The translations under genes were made by a program, and so were the position numbers. 29,026 nt of DNA from an uncultured Collinsella sp. (GTDB lineage Bacteria > Actinomycetota > Coriobacteriia > Coriobacteriales > Coriobacteriaceae), in contig UQXP01000018.1 of NCBI GenBank assembly GCA_900545055.1, positions 1-29,026 of the forward strand, given 5' to 3'. Position 1 is the first letter of the stretch; the number at the start of each line of letters is the position of its first letter. The notes under the pieces were generated by a model. The model saw only the letters and a program-made list of their open reading frames with translations. It searched no databases and had not been told where the DNA came from. Of the stretch, positions 23,149-29,026 are shown piece by piece.

Positions 23149-23194
23149 GTTTTATCCTTTCGGTTGTGCGGCGCGTTGCCGCGGCTTGTATGCT

Positions 23195-23899
23195 CTATCG
23201 GGTTGCCTGGGCAAGCTGCGCCAGGCTGCAGCCCTGTTGATAGACAAAGGTGAGGTATTGGGTGCAGGCGCGGTAGGCGTCAAACGTCGCAAGCGCCTGC
23301 TCGACGTTGGTGTAGACCTTCCAGGCCCCAAAGACCTTGTAGTTCTCGCCGCGCTGGGCGATAAACTCGTGCACGTCGTCGTAGGGGTATCCTAGGAAGT
23401 AGCCTATTTCGTGCGGAAACTCGCAGACACATTCGTTGGTGCAGCTGCCTTGCTGGGACAGCGTGCATCGAGCCTGGCCACAAGCACATTCTGCGGCGTT
23501 ATTGCTCGCGAGCGTGATGCGTGATGCCAGATGCACGAGGCATGTCGAGAGGTCACTCGTGTCGTAGCCTTCCTTGGCGAGCGCCGCCTTGGCACGGGGG
23601 TCCGTGAAGTAGGCGGCGAGGCTTTTGGGTCGGTACACGTACACGAGTGCCCCGCAAGGCCGCCAGACCAAAACGCTCAGGTGGATGCCGAGTGGGTCGA
23701 GTTCGCGATTGCACTGGGCGATAACGTTGAGCAGACGGGCTCGGCGCTCTGCAATTGCCCCGGTTGCGGACGTGCCGTCCTGGCGGGCGTAGGTGCCTGG
23801 ATAGGTAAAGAGCGATGCCGGCTTAATGCCTGCGAGCGTGGGGGAGCAGTTGCGCACGACTGCCGCCTGAAACGTTGGGATGTCTATGGTTCGAGTCAC
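23195..23899 (-). CDS. DUF3793-family protein with six-cysteine insert
   Basis: A 234-residue protein of a family without known function. Recognised features are RNCSPTLAGIKPASLFTY near the start, the central LVYVYRPKSL, and FPHEIGYFLGYPYDDVHEFI followed by FGAWKVYTN. Between residues ~138 and 160 lies a dense cysteine pattern, C-x-C-x4-C-x7-C-x3-C-x-C, that could bind a metal or Fe-S cluster. As I recall, the family often sits beside flavodoxins in anaerobes, as here, so a redox or metal-related role is reasonable. GTG at 23899 follows AAGGGG. It is divergent from the heavy-metal-associated protein gene. Confidence 0.85.
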   Translation of the reverse strand: MTRTIDIPTFQAAVVRNCSPTLAGIKPASLFTYPGTYARQDGTSATGAIAERRARLLNVIAQCNRELDPLGIHLSVLVWRPCGALVYVYRPKSLAAYFTDPRAKAALAKEGYDTSDLSTCLVHLASRITLASNNAAECACGQARCTLSQQGSCTNECVCEFPHEIGYFLGYPYDDVHEFIAQRGENYKVFGAWKVYTNVEQALATFDAYRACTQYLTFVYQQGCSLAQLAQATR

Positions 23900-23938
23900 G
23901 GTGCCCCTTACGGATCCTAAACTGTTAGCCTAGGAAAA

Positions 23939-23966
23939 CTTATACACGAAAGTAAGCCATGGTCAA
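23939..23966 (-). promoter_or_regulatory. Promoter of DUF3793-flavodoxin operon
   Basis: On the minus strand TTGACC (23966-23961) and TATAAG (23944-23939) are separated by 16 bp. A CCTA-N11-TAGG inverted motif lies just downstream (about 23916-23934), a possible operator. Confidence 0.7.
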
Positions 23967-23992
23967 CAAAAAAGTTTGAAGAGGGAAACTAA

Positions 23993-24023
23993 TTGACCGA
24001 ACGGACACGATTTTGGGTTAAGA
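23993..24023 (+). promoter_or_regulatory. Promoter of heavy-metal-associated protein gene
   Basis: TTGACC (23993-23998) and TAAGAT (24018-24023) have a 19-bp spacer. Transcription would begin within the palindrome at 24028-24044, so a bound repressor would block it. Confidence 0.55.
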
Positions 24024-24027
24024 TGAG

Positions 24028-24044
24028 GACACCCCATGGGGGTA
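24028..24044. promoter_or_regulatory. CsoR-like copper operator
   Basis: ACACCCCATGGGGGTAT is an almost perfect palindrome of a C-run and a G-run ending in GTAT. This closely resembles CsoR sites such as the one before Bacillus copZA, which also has the GGGGGTAT half. It lies directly after the -10 and 31 bp before the gene for an HMA-domain protein, as expected for a metal-relieved repressor site. The repressor gene is not in the window. Confidence 0.6.
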
Positions 24045-24074
24045 TCTAGATAGTGCTACTTGAAAGGGGAACGC

Positions 24075-24458
24075 ATGAGCGACTTGCTCAACCCTGCGAA
24101 TCTCATCGTGTTGGCCGTCATTGCCGTCGGCATGTTTTTTGGACTGCGTCGCATTGTCGCTTCGACACACGGAAAGAGCTGCTGCAGCGATGGCGCGAGC
24201 GGTAAGAAGGCCAAAAAGGTTGTTGTGGTGGATACCGATGCATCGCACTATCCCTATAGCGATGAGCTGCTCATCGGCGGCATGAGCTGTGACGGCTGCG
24301 CTCAGAACGTAGCCAATGCCCTCAATGCGCTGGATGGCGTGTGGGCAACGGTGACGTATGCGGACCACACAGCGCGCGTGCGCTCCAAGCGGCCGATCGA
24401 TCGCGGTGTCCTTGAGGCTGCCGTGAGAGATGCGGGTTACTACGTCATGACGCTGTAG
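24075..24458 (+). CDS. Membrane-anchored heavy-metal-associated (HMA) domain protein
   Basis: A 127-residue protein. Residues ~9-30 form one transmembrane helix (LIVLAVIAVGMFFGL). A short linker with SCCSDG and a lysine-rich stretch follows. Residues ~60-127 form a CopZ-type HMA domain with the metal motif GMSCDGC and a normal C-terminus (LEAAVRDAGYYV). It probably binds Cu(I) or another soft metal at the inner membrane face, passing it to an exporter or storing it. ATG at 24075 has AAAGGGG upstream; an ATG at 24060 lacks this. The CsoR-like operator supports copper. Ordinary CopZ has no membrane anchor. Confidence 0.88.
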   Translation: MSDLLNPANLIVLAVIAVGMFFGLRRIVASTHGKSCCSDGASGKKAKKVVVVDTDASHYPYSDELLIGGMSCDGCAQNVANALNALDGVWATVTYADHTARVRSKRPIDRGVLEAAVRDAGYYVMTL

Positions 24459-24484
24459 GCCTTGCCTTGGATGCGCGTCCTTGT

Positions 24485-24910
24485 CTAGGCTCGTCCGCGT
24501 AGCTCGATGTCCTGGATGTCGTCGAAGTCGATGGCGATATCCCTGAGTTTGAGCAGCTTGAATGCGGGTAACACTTCGTCGAGAATGCCCGTGCGGCTAC
24601 GATAGCCGTACATATCGTAATAGGTGACGCGCACCAGGTCGCCGCGTTTGAGGCCCTCGAGCTTTTTCGAAAGCTCGAGGGCTTTTTCTTCTGTGAGTTC
24701 GCATTTGGGCTCAACAGTGATCTCTTGTTTGCGCACAAGCTCGTAGTATCCCGTGAGGGCGGCAAAGGGCATAAACTGCGCGGCACGGCCGGCGCGGATG
24801 GCGCCGTTGGCGGTGAGCTTGGGGTCGGCGGAGCGACGTCTTCCCTCGGGGTCCGCTAGACGTTCAAAAGGCGTCGGTGGCCGCATCGGCTGTTGTTGGG
24901 GCTTAGGCAC
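24485..24910 (-). CDS. YolD-like protein paired with Y-family polymerase
   Basis: A 141-residue protein with the YolD-like signature RAGRAAQFMPFAALTGYYELVRKQE, followed by a conserved beta-rich part (GDLVRVTYYDMYGYRSRTGILDEV). YolD-like proteins are typically encoded beside Y-family polymerases in Gram-positives, and are thought to act with them. GTG at 24910 is preceded by TAGGAGGA five bases upstream, inside the polymerase gene; the two frames overlap by 8 bp, so translation is probably coupled. Regulation should follow the SOS-type promoter of the polymerase gene. Confidence 0.85.
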   Translation of the reverse strand: MPKPQQQPMRPPTPFERLADPEGRRRSADPKLTANGAIRAGRAAQFMPFAALTGYYELVRKQEITVEPKCELTEEKALELSKKLEGLKRGDLVRVTYYDMYGYRSRTGILDEVLPAFKLLKLRDIAIDFDDIQDIELRGRA

Positions 24911-26408
24911 GATGTCCTCCTACCTGATCGTTGCGTTCGCGTGCGGTGGCGCCGGCGGTGAAGCTTAATCCCTTGACGAGCGCGTTCTTGCCGTACTTGC
25001 CCTTCACGGCCAGGACGGCGCGCGCCAGGTCGCGCTCGCGCTCATCGGCCTCGATATCGCTAAATAGATCGATGGTGGCAAATTCCTCGGGCATGAGGTT
25101 GCCAAAGCCCAGGTTGATGCGTTTGACCGGTCGTTTGGGATCGACGGTCTGCGCCCAGAGCTCATCGAAATAGCCCATGATCTTCTTAAACGAATTGGTA
25201 CGCTCGGGCAGCTTTCGCGAGGCGTTAGAGTGCGCAAAGAGTGCGGCATAGCCACCACGCGGTTTGCCGCCATGCTCTCCCACAAAGATGCCATCGATTG
25301 CCTGCGCCTCACGCACCAAGCGCCGCCGTTCGTCATCGCGCTGGACGGGCTTGGGCGCACGGGGCGCGAGCTCGGGGCCGGCGGTTGCGGTGGGTTCGAT
25401 ACTCGACGTGCTCGAGCGTAGGTGTCCGCATCCGTCCACATATTGCGCTGTACCGCTGGCATCGAGCCGGCGTATGTCGGCTCGTTCGCTCGCGTAGCCC
25501 ACAAAGAGCGAGATGCTGTCGCAGACCACGCGCTTATCGACTAAGTCCAACACGGCGTTGTCGACCATCTCGCGCAAGACGGTGTAGGCCTGCTCATAGG
25601 CATAGCCTTTCGAGAGCACTTGCCCCGTGGTTGTTGAGGTTGCCTGCGGGCGATAGGCCTGAATATCGGCGATGGTTGTCGGCTCGCGCCCAAAGGCGTG
25701 GTCGATGAGATACTCGGCATTGACGCCGAGCTCGTCGTAAAGCAGGTTTTCGTCGAGCGCCGCGACGCCCATCAGATCGTAGACGCCGTATTTCTCGAGA
25801 CGGGCCGCCACGCCGGGGCCGATGCCCCAGATGTCGGTGATGGGGCGATGGGGCCAGATCTCCTTGCGAAAGGTCTCGTCGTCGAGTTTTCCGATGCGAC
25901 TGGGCACGTGCTTGGCGGTGATATCGAGTGCAACCTTGGCCTGGAATAGGTTGGGGCCGATGCCGACCGTCGCCGTGATGCCGGTGCGTGCCAGGACCTC
26001 GTCGCGCAACATGCAGGCGAAGCCTTCCGCATCGGTGTGATAGAGGTCCAGATAGGGTGTCACGTCGATAAAGCACTCGTCAATTGAGTAGACGTGAATG
26101 TCTTGCGGACTCACGTATTCCAGATAGATGCCGTAGATTTGCGCCGACACCTCCATATAGTGCTGCATGCGCGGTACGGCCTTGATGTAGTCGATGCCGT
26201 CGGGAATCTCGAACAAACGGCAGCGGTTATGTATCCCGAGGTCTTTCATGGCCTGCGTGATAGCGAGACAGATGGTCGTGCGCCCGCGCGATTCGTCGGC
26301 AACGACCAGGTTGGTGGTGAGCGGGTTAAGCCCACGGTCAACGCACTCGACGCTAGCGTAAAACGTCTTGAGGTCGATGCAGATATAGGTGTGACGCTCG
26401 TGCCCCAC
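24903..26408 (-). CDS. Y-family DNA polymerase (UmuC/DinB-like)
   Basis: A 501-residue translesion polymerase. The catalytic acidic residues are in YICIDLKTFYASVEC (Asp11) and in VYSIDECFIDVT; the helix-hairpin-helix segment ITDIWGIGPGVAARLEKYGV follows, then the little-finger domain. It also has a long, charged stretch (about residues 330-400, SSIEPTATAGPELAPRAPKP and on) that looks like a flexible insert. GTG at 26408 is chosen because GGGAGGA lies just upstream; ORF starts up to 26480 would precede or include the promoter. It is likely SOS-induced: two LexA-type boxes lie between -10 and start. The YolD-like gene overlaps its 3' end. The UmuC-versus-DinB subtype cannot be settled by eye. 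Confidence 0.92.
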   Translation of the reverse strand: MGHERHTYICIDLKTFYASVECVDRGLNPLTTNLVVADESRGRTTICLAITQAMKDLGIHNRCRLFEIPDGIDYIKAVPRMQHYMEVSAQIYGIYLEYVSPQDIHVYSIDECFIDVTPYLDLYHTDAEGFACMLRDEVLARTGITATVGIGPNLFQAKVALDITAKHVPSRIGKLDDETFRKEIWPHRPITDIWGIGPGVAARLEKYGVYDLMGVAALDENLLYDELGVNAEYLIDHAFGREPTTIADIQAYRPQATSTTTGQVLSKGYAYEQAYTVLREMVDNAVLDLVDKRVVCDSISLFVGYASERADIRRLDASGTAQYVDGCGHLRSSTSSIEPTATAGPELAPRAPKPVQRDDERRRLVREAQAIDGIFVGEHGGKPRGGYAALFAHSNASRKLPERTNSFKKIMGYFDELWAQTVDPKRPVKRINLGFGNLMPEEFATIDLFSDIEADERERDLARAVLAVKGKYGKNALVKGLSFTAGATARERNDQVGGHRA

Positions 26409-26420
26409 GCGTCCTCCCAT

Positions 26421-26434
26421 CAAACACATGTTCT
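26421..26434. promoter_or_regulatory. SOS (LexA) box, proximal
   Basis: On the minus strand AGAACATGTGTTTG resembles the Gram-positive LexA box CGAAC-N4-GTTCG at 8 of 10 defined positions. It is 3 bp from the better box at 26438-26451. Confidence 0.6.
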
Positions 26435-26437
26435 TAT

Positions 26438-26451
26438 CGAATACATGTTCG
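26438..26451. promoter_or_regulatory. SOS (LexA) box, distal
   Basis: On the minus strand CGAACATGTATTCG matches CGAAC-N4-GTTCG at 9 of 10 defined positions. It directly abuts the -10 of the polymerase promoter, so LexA binding would block open complex formation. Confidence 0.78.
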
Positions 26452-26480
26452 ATAATAGCCGCTCGTCCGGACACCGTCAA
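26452..26480 (-). promoter_or_regulatory. Promoter of polymerase-YolD operon
   Basis: On the minus strand TTGACG (26480-26475), a 17-bp spacer and TATTAT (26457-26452) make a near-consensus promoter. The -35 touches the repeat fragment at 26480-26497. Confidence 0.8.
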
Positions 26481-26497
26481 AACCTGTCCCTTTTTGG
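26480..26497. repeat. Solitary arm of palindromic element E
   Basis: These 18 bp (AAACCTGTCCCTTTTTGG) are identical, in the same orientation, to 27210-27227, the right arm of the hairpin after the next gene. No matching left arm is present here, so this is a fragment or a single half-element. Confidence 0.75.
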
Positions 26498-26629
26498 CAG
26501 GTACGGTCGTGCGGCCGCATCGGGTTTTAACGCAGCTCTAAAGAGTGCGAAACAGCTCGGAAAACCTCGCTTCGTAGCATGAGCCTAACGATCGATACCA
26601 CCATAAAGCACGGAAGGGTTGTGGGGATA

Positions 26630-27151
26630 ATGGTCAACTATGGGTTTGGTATGCCGACGCGCCTTGTTGCGGATGGAGACGTGGCTCGCTGGTGCGGACG
26701 ATTGGTCGCTCACTACGGTGGCACCAAGGCGCTGGTCGTGCTGGGCGGTGACAAGCATACGCGCGATGAGCTCGTCTCGGCGGCACTCGGCTCGGTTGAT
26801 CGAGCTCTGCTCGAGCGCGTGCTTTTCCGCTGCGGCTCGGTTGGCGATGGGGGAGACGAGCTGATCGACGAGGCCGTGGCCCTGGCGACCGACGAAGGCG
26901 TGGACTTTGTCCTGGCGATCGGCGATGCCGATACTGCCGGCTTTGCGCGCGAACTCGCGCGTCGCATGGCGGCGCTCGATGCCGGCGAAGACGGTTTTGT
27001 TCCTTATGGATGTATTGTCTCGGAGGGCAAGGTGCCTGCCGTCGTGGGAGCCGGCGAGGTTCCCGTTTTTGCCATTATCGCTCCCGAGCTGCTTGAGGGT
27101 ATTGGGTCTCCTCTGCGCGAGCTGCTCGGCAGCGTATGCGCCGCGGCCTAA
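26630..27151 (+). CDS. Stand-alone N-terminal half of an iron-type alcohol dehydrogenase
   Basis: A 173-residue protein resembling only the NAD(P)-binding half of the iron-containing alcohol dehydrogenase/glycerol dehydrogenase fold: MVNYGFGMPTRLVADGD matches the usual MxNF..PT.I.FG start, TKALVVLGGDKH the first dinucleotide strand, and DFVLAIGDADTAGFARELARR the position of LAVGGGSVID.AK. The glycine-rich GGGS loop is altered (GDAD). The metal-binding C-terminal half with its histidines is absent; the stop follows VPVFAIIAPELLEGIGSPL, where the full enzyme would continue. ATG 26630 fits the family start and has GGGGA nearby; the frame is open from 26579. It may be a degenerate remnant or a repurposed domain; there are no internal stops. 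Confidence 0.65.
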   Translation: MVNYGFGMPTRLVADGDVARWCGRLVAHYGGTKALVVLGGDKHTRDELVSAALGSVDRALLERVLFRCGSVGDGGDELIDEAVALATDEGVDFVLAIGDADTAGFARELARRMAALDAGEDGFVPYGCIVSEGKVPAVVGAGEVPVFAIIAPELLEGIGSPLRELLGSVCAAA

Positions 27152-27157
27152 TACCTG

Positions 27158-27227
27158 CCAGGAAGGGACAGGTTTATTTTGGTTGGTAAAGCGTTTGACC
27201 TGCCAAAATAAACCTGTCCCTTTTTGG
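27158..27227. repeat. Palindromic element E (20-25-bp arms)
   Basis: The arms 27163-27182 and 27203-27222 (AAGGGACAGGTTTATTTTGG) pair perfectly over 20 bp and extend to 27158/27227 with two G-U pairs. The loop is 20 bases. It starts 7 bp after the stop of the dehydrogenase-like gene, and a T5 run is part of the right arm end, so it may also terminate transcription. Confidence 0.88.
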
Positions 27228-27308
27228 TCGGTCGCCGTTTGGGGGCGGATTGGCAACGCTCGCTGATTACGGTCTTGACCTGCGCTAGAATAGGGTCATC
27301 TGATTATC

Positions 27309-27332
27309 CGGGCGCATGGAGGCGTGCGCCCG
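27309..27332 (+). promoter_or_regulatory. Hairpin in the pgi 5' leader
   Basis: A perfect 8-bp stem (CGGGCGCA / TGCGCCCG) with an 8-base loop lies just before the GAGGAGG ribosome binding site of pgi. TAGAAT near 27286-27292 is a plausible -10 upstream, without a clear -35. Confidence 0.5.
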
Positions 27333-27350
27333 TATGCTGAGGAGGACTCT

Positions 27351-29026
27351 ATGGCAACTGTTGCCGCACCTATCGATGCTACGTCGACTGCCGCTTGGAA
27401 GGCGCTCGAGGCTCATCAGGAGAAGCTCGAGGCCGAAGGTATCGACCTCAAGGCCTGGTTCGCCGCCGATGCCGAGCGCGTGAACAAGCTGAGCTTTGAC
27501 GCCGGCGACCTTCACTTCGATCTGTCCAAGAACCTGGTGACCGATGAGACCGTCAAGCTGCTGTGCGATCTTGCCCGCGAGGTGAAGCTCGAGGAGCGCC
27601 GCGACGCCATGTTCTCCGGCGAGCACATCAATACCACCGAGGACCGCGCCGTTCTGCACACCGCGCTGCGCCGCCCGGCAACCGAGAAGGGCCAGCTCAT
27701 CGTCGACGGCCAGGACGTCGTCGCCGACGTGCACGAGGTCCTCGACCGCATGTATGCCTTCGCCGAGCGCGTTCGCTCCGGTGAGTGGAAGGGCGTTACC
27801 GGCAAGAAGATCGAGCACCTGGTGTCCATCGGCATCGGCGGCTCCGACCTGGGCCCGGTCATGGCCTACGAGGCTCTGCGTCCCTACGCCGACGCCGGTA
27901 TCGACTGCCGCTATATCTCCAACATCGACCCCAACGATCAGGCAGAGAAGCTCAAGGGCCTCGATCCCGAGACCACGCTCGTGATCATCGTTTCCAAGAC
28001 CTTCACCACGCTTGAGACCCTCACCAACGCTCGCGAGGTCAAGACCTGGATGCTCGAGCAGCTCAAGGCTCAGGGCGCCATCGACGGCTCCGAGGAGCAG
28101 AACGCCGAGGCCGTGGCAAAGCACTTCGTCGCCGTTTCCACCGCACTCGAGAAGGTCGAGGCCTTCGGTATCGACCCCGCCAACGCCTTCGGCTTCTGGA
28201 ACTGGGTCGGCGGCCGCTACTCCGTCGACTCCGCCGTGGGCCTGTCGCTGATCGTCGTGCTCGGCCCCGAGCGCTTCCAGCAGTTCCTCGAGGGCTTCCA
28301 TGCCATCGACGAGTACTTCTGCAACACGCCGCTCGAGAGCAACGCCGTCGCGCTGATGGGCCTGCTCAACGTCTGGTACGTCAACTTCTTCGGTTCCAAG
28401 AGCCACGCCGTGCTTCCGTACTGCCAGTATCTGCACCGTTTCCCGGCCTACCTGCAGCAGCTCACCATGGAGTCCAACGGCAAGCACGTCCGCTGGGACG
28501 GCAGCGCTGTGACCTCCGATACCGGTGAGATCTTCTGGGGCGAGCCCGGCACCAACGGTCAGCACGCCTTCTACCAGCTGCTGCACCAGGGCACCGTGGT
28601 GGTTCCGGCCGACTTTATCGCTTTCGCCAACACCGCCAACCCCGCAACCGACAGCGGTCAGGACGTGCACGAGCTGTTCCTGGGCAACTTCTTGGCCCAG
28701 ACCAAGGCGCTCGCCTTTGGTAAGACGGCCGATGAGGTTCGTGCCGAGGGCACGCCCGAGCAGATCGTCCCGGCCCGCTGCTTTGAGGGCAACCGTCCGA
28801 CGACCTCGATCTTCGGCGACACGCTGACCCCGTTCGCACTCGGCGAGCTCATCGCCCTGTACGAGCACATCACGTTTGTCGAGGGCACGGTCTGGGGCAT
28901 CGACTCCTACGACCAGTGGGGCGTCGAGCTGGGCAAGCAGCTTGCCAAGCAGATCACCCCGGCCTTCCACGACGACGCCGCCAAGGCCGAGCAGGACGCT
29001 TCGACCCAGGCGCTCATCGAGTTCTA
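27351..29026 (+). CDS. pgi: Glucose-6-phosphate isomerase, partial (3' end beyond window)
   Basis: Pgi interconverts glucose-6-phosphate and fructose-6-phosphate in glycolysis. The frame runs from ATG 27351, preceded by GAGGAGG, to the window edge: 558 codons without a stop, so only a short end is missing. Signatures: SIGIGGSDLGPVMAYEAL, IIVSKTFTTLETL with the sugar-phosphate serines/threonines, FWNWVGGRYSVDSAVGLS, GSKSHAVLPYCQYL, EPGTNGQHAFYQLLHQG with the catalytic histidine, and the late YDQWGVELGKQLA with the catalytic lysine. Very GC-rich third positions (mostly C/G) suggest high expression. The long open frame on the opposite strand is a shadow of this bias. Confidence 0.97.
   Translation, partial: MATVAAPIDATSTAAWKALEAHQEKLEAEGIDLKAWFAADAERVNKLSFDAGDLHFDLSKNLVTDETVKLLCDLAREVKLEERRDAMFSGEHINTTEDRAVLHTALRRPATEKGQLIVDGQDVVADVHEVLDRMYAFAERVRSGEWKGVTGKKIEHLVSIGIGGSDLGPVMAYEALRPYADAGIDCRYISNIDPNDQAEKLKGLDPETTLVIIVSKTFTTLETLTNAREVKTWMLEQLKAQGAIDGSEEQNAEAVAKHFVAVSTALEKVEAFGIDPANAFGFWNWVGGRYSVDSAVGLSLIVVLGPERFQQFLEGFHAIDEYFCNTPLESNAVALMGLLNVWYVNFFGSKSHAVLPYCQYLHRFPAYLQQLTMESNGKHVRWDGSAVTSDTGEIFWGEPGTNGQHAFYQLLHQGTVVVPADFIAFANTANPATDSGQDVHELFLGNFLAQTKALAFGKTADEVRAEGTPEQIVPARCFEGNRPTTSIFGDTLTPFALGELIALYEHITFVEGTVWGIDSYDQWGVELGKQLAKQITPAFHDDAAKAEQDASTQALIEF

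Noticed and set aside
27285..28970. Long open frame (561 codons) on the minus strand opposite pgi
   Set aside because: It mirrors the strong third-position bias of pgi; the protein is a low-complexity Val/Gly/Leu/Glu mix with no family signature, while pgi on the other strand has all its motifs.

Overview
The window is a GC-rich, gene-dense bacterial chromosome segment with short intergenic gaps and frequent GTG/TTG starts preceded by strong AGGAGG-type ribosome binding sites. Anaerobic enzymes (class III ribonucleotide reductase, an Fe-S aldo/keto reductase, a flavodoxin with a DUF3793 protein), the codon bias and the gene style suggest a gut member of Coriobacteriia, most likely Collinsella or a close relative. 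That assignment is an inference from protein style; no rRNA is present. I found no tRNA, rRNA, CRISPR array, transposase or prophage gene.

Layout. 1-2337: end of nrdD and complete nrdG (anaerobic dNTP synthesis), separated by a 426-bp gap holding two long hairpin repeats. 2404-4074: a folate/pterin operon (folE, HD phosphohydrolase, folB). 4081-5945 (minus): a YgjP-type metallopeptidase and an M19 dipeptidase. 6066-7957: a SlyD-like FKBP isomerase, an orphan UreE-like metallochaperone and a Cof-type HAD phosphatase. 8035-11557 (minus): a Fur-family regulator, an acylphosphatase, a Gfo/Idh/MocA oxidoreductase, RNase HI and a LysR regulator. 11574-13243: a divergent control region, a candidate 17-codon leader peptide and metY. 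13456-14625: a secreted coiled-coil protein and a small membrane protein. 14733-15854 (minus): a ketopantoate-reductase-like protein with an unusual N-terminal extension. 16018-19357: an Fe-S aldo/keto reductase, a Gfo/Idh/MocA oxidoreductase bracketed by two near-identical 86-bp palindromic repeats, and endonuclease IV. 19505-22608: a polar amino acid ABC importer (lipoprotein, permease with an extra extracytoplasmic domain, ATPase). 22729-23899 (minus): flavodoxin and DUF3793 protein, divergent from a membrane-anchored heavy-metal-associated protein (24075-24458) with a CsoR-like operator. 24485-26408 (minus): YolD-like protein and Y-family DNA polymerase behind a canonical promoter with tandem SOS boxes. 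26630-27151: a stand-alone half of an iron-type alcohol dehydrogenase. 27351 to the end: pgi, cut by the window edge.

Most genes are housekeeping. The unusual material is (i) a set of long intergenic hairpins with different arm sequences, often placed at a stop codon or just before a ribosome binding site, two of which bracket single genes; (ii) the SlyD/UreE-like pair without urease; (iii) the metY leader, where a strong ribosome binding site lies inside a hairpin; (iv) tandem SOS boxes and a CsoR-like box that allow regulatory predictions from sequence alone.
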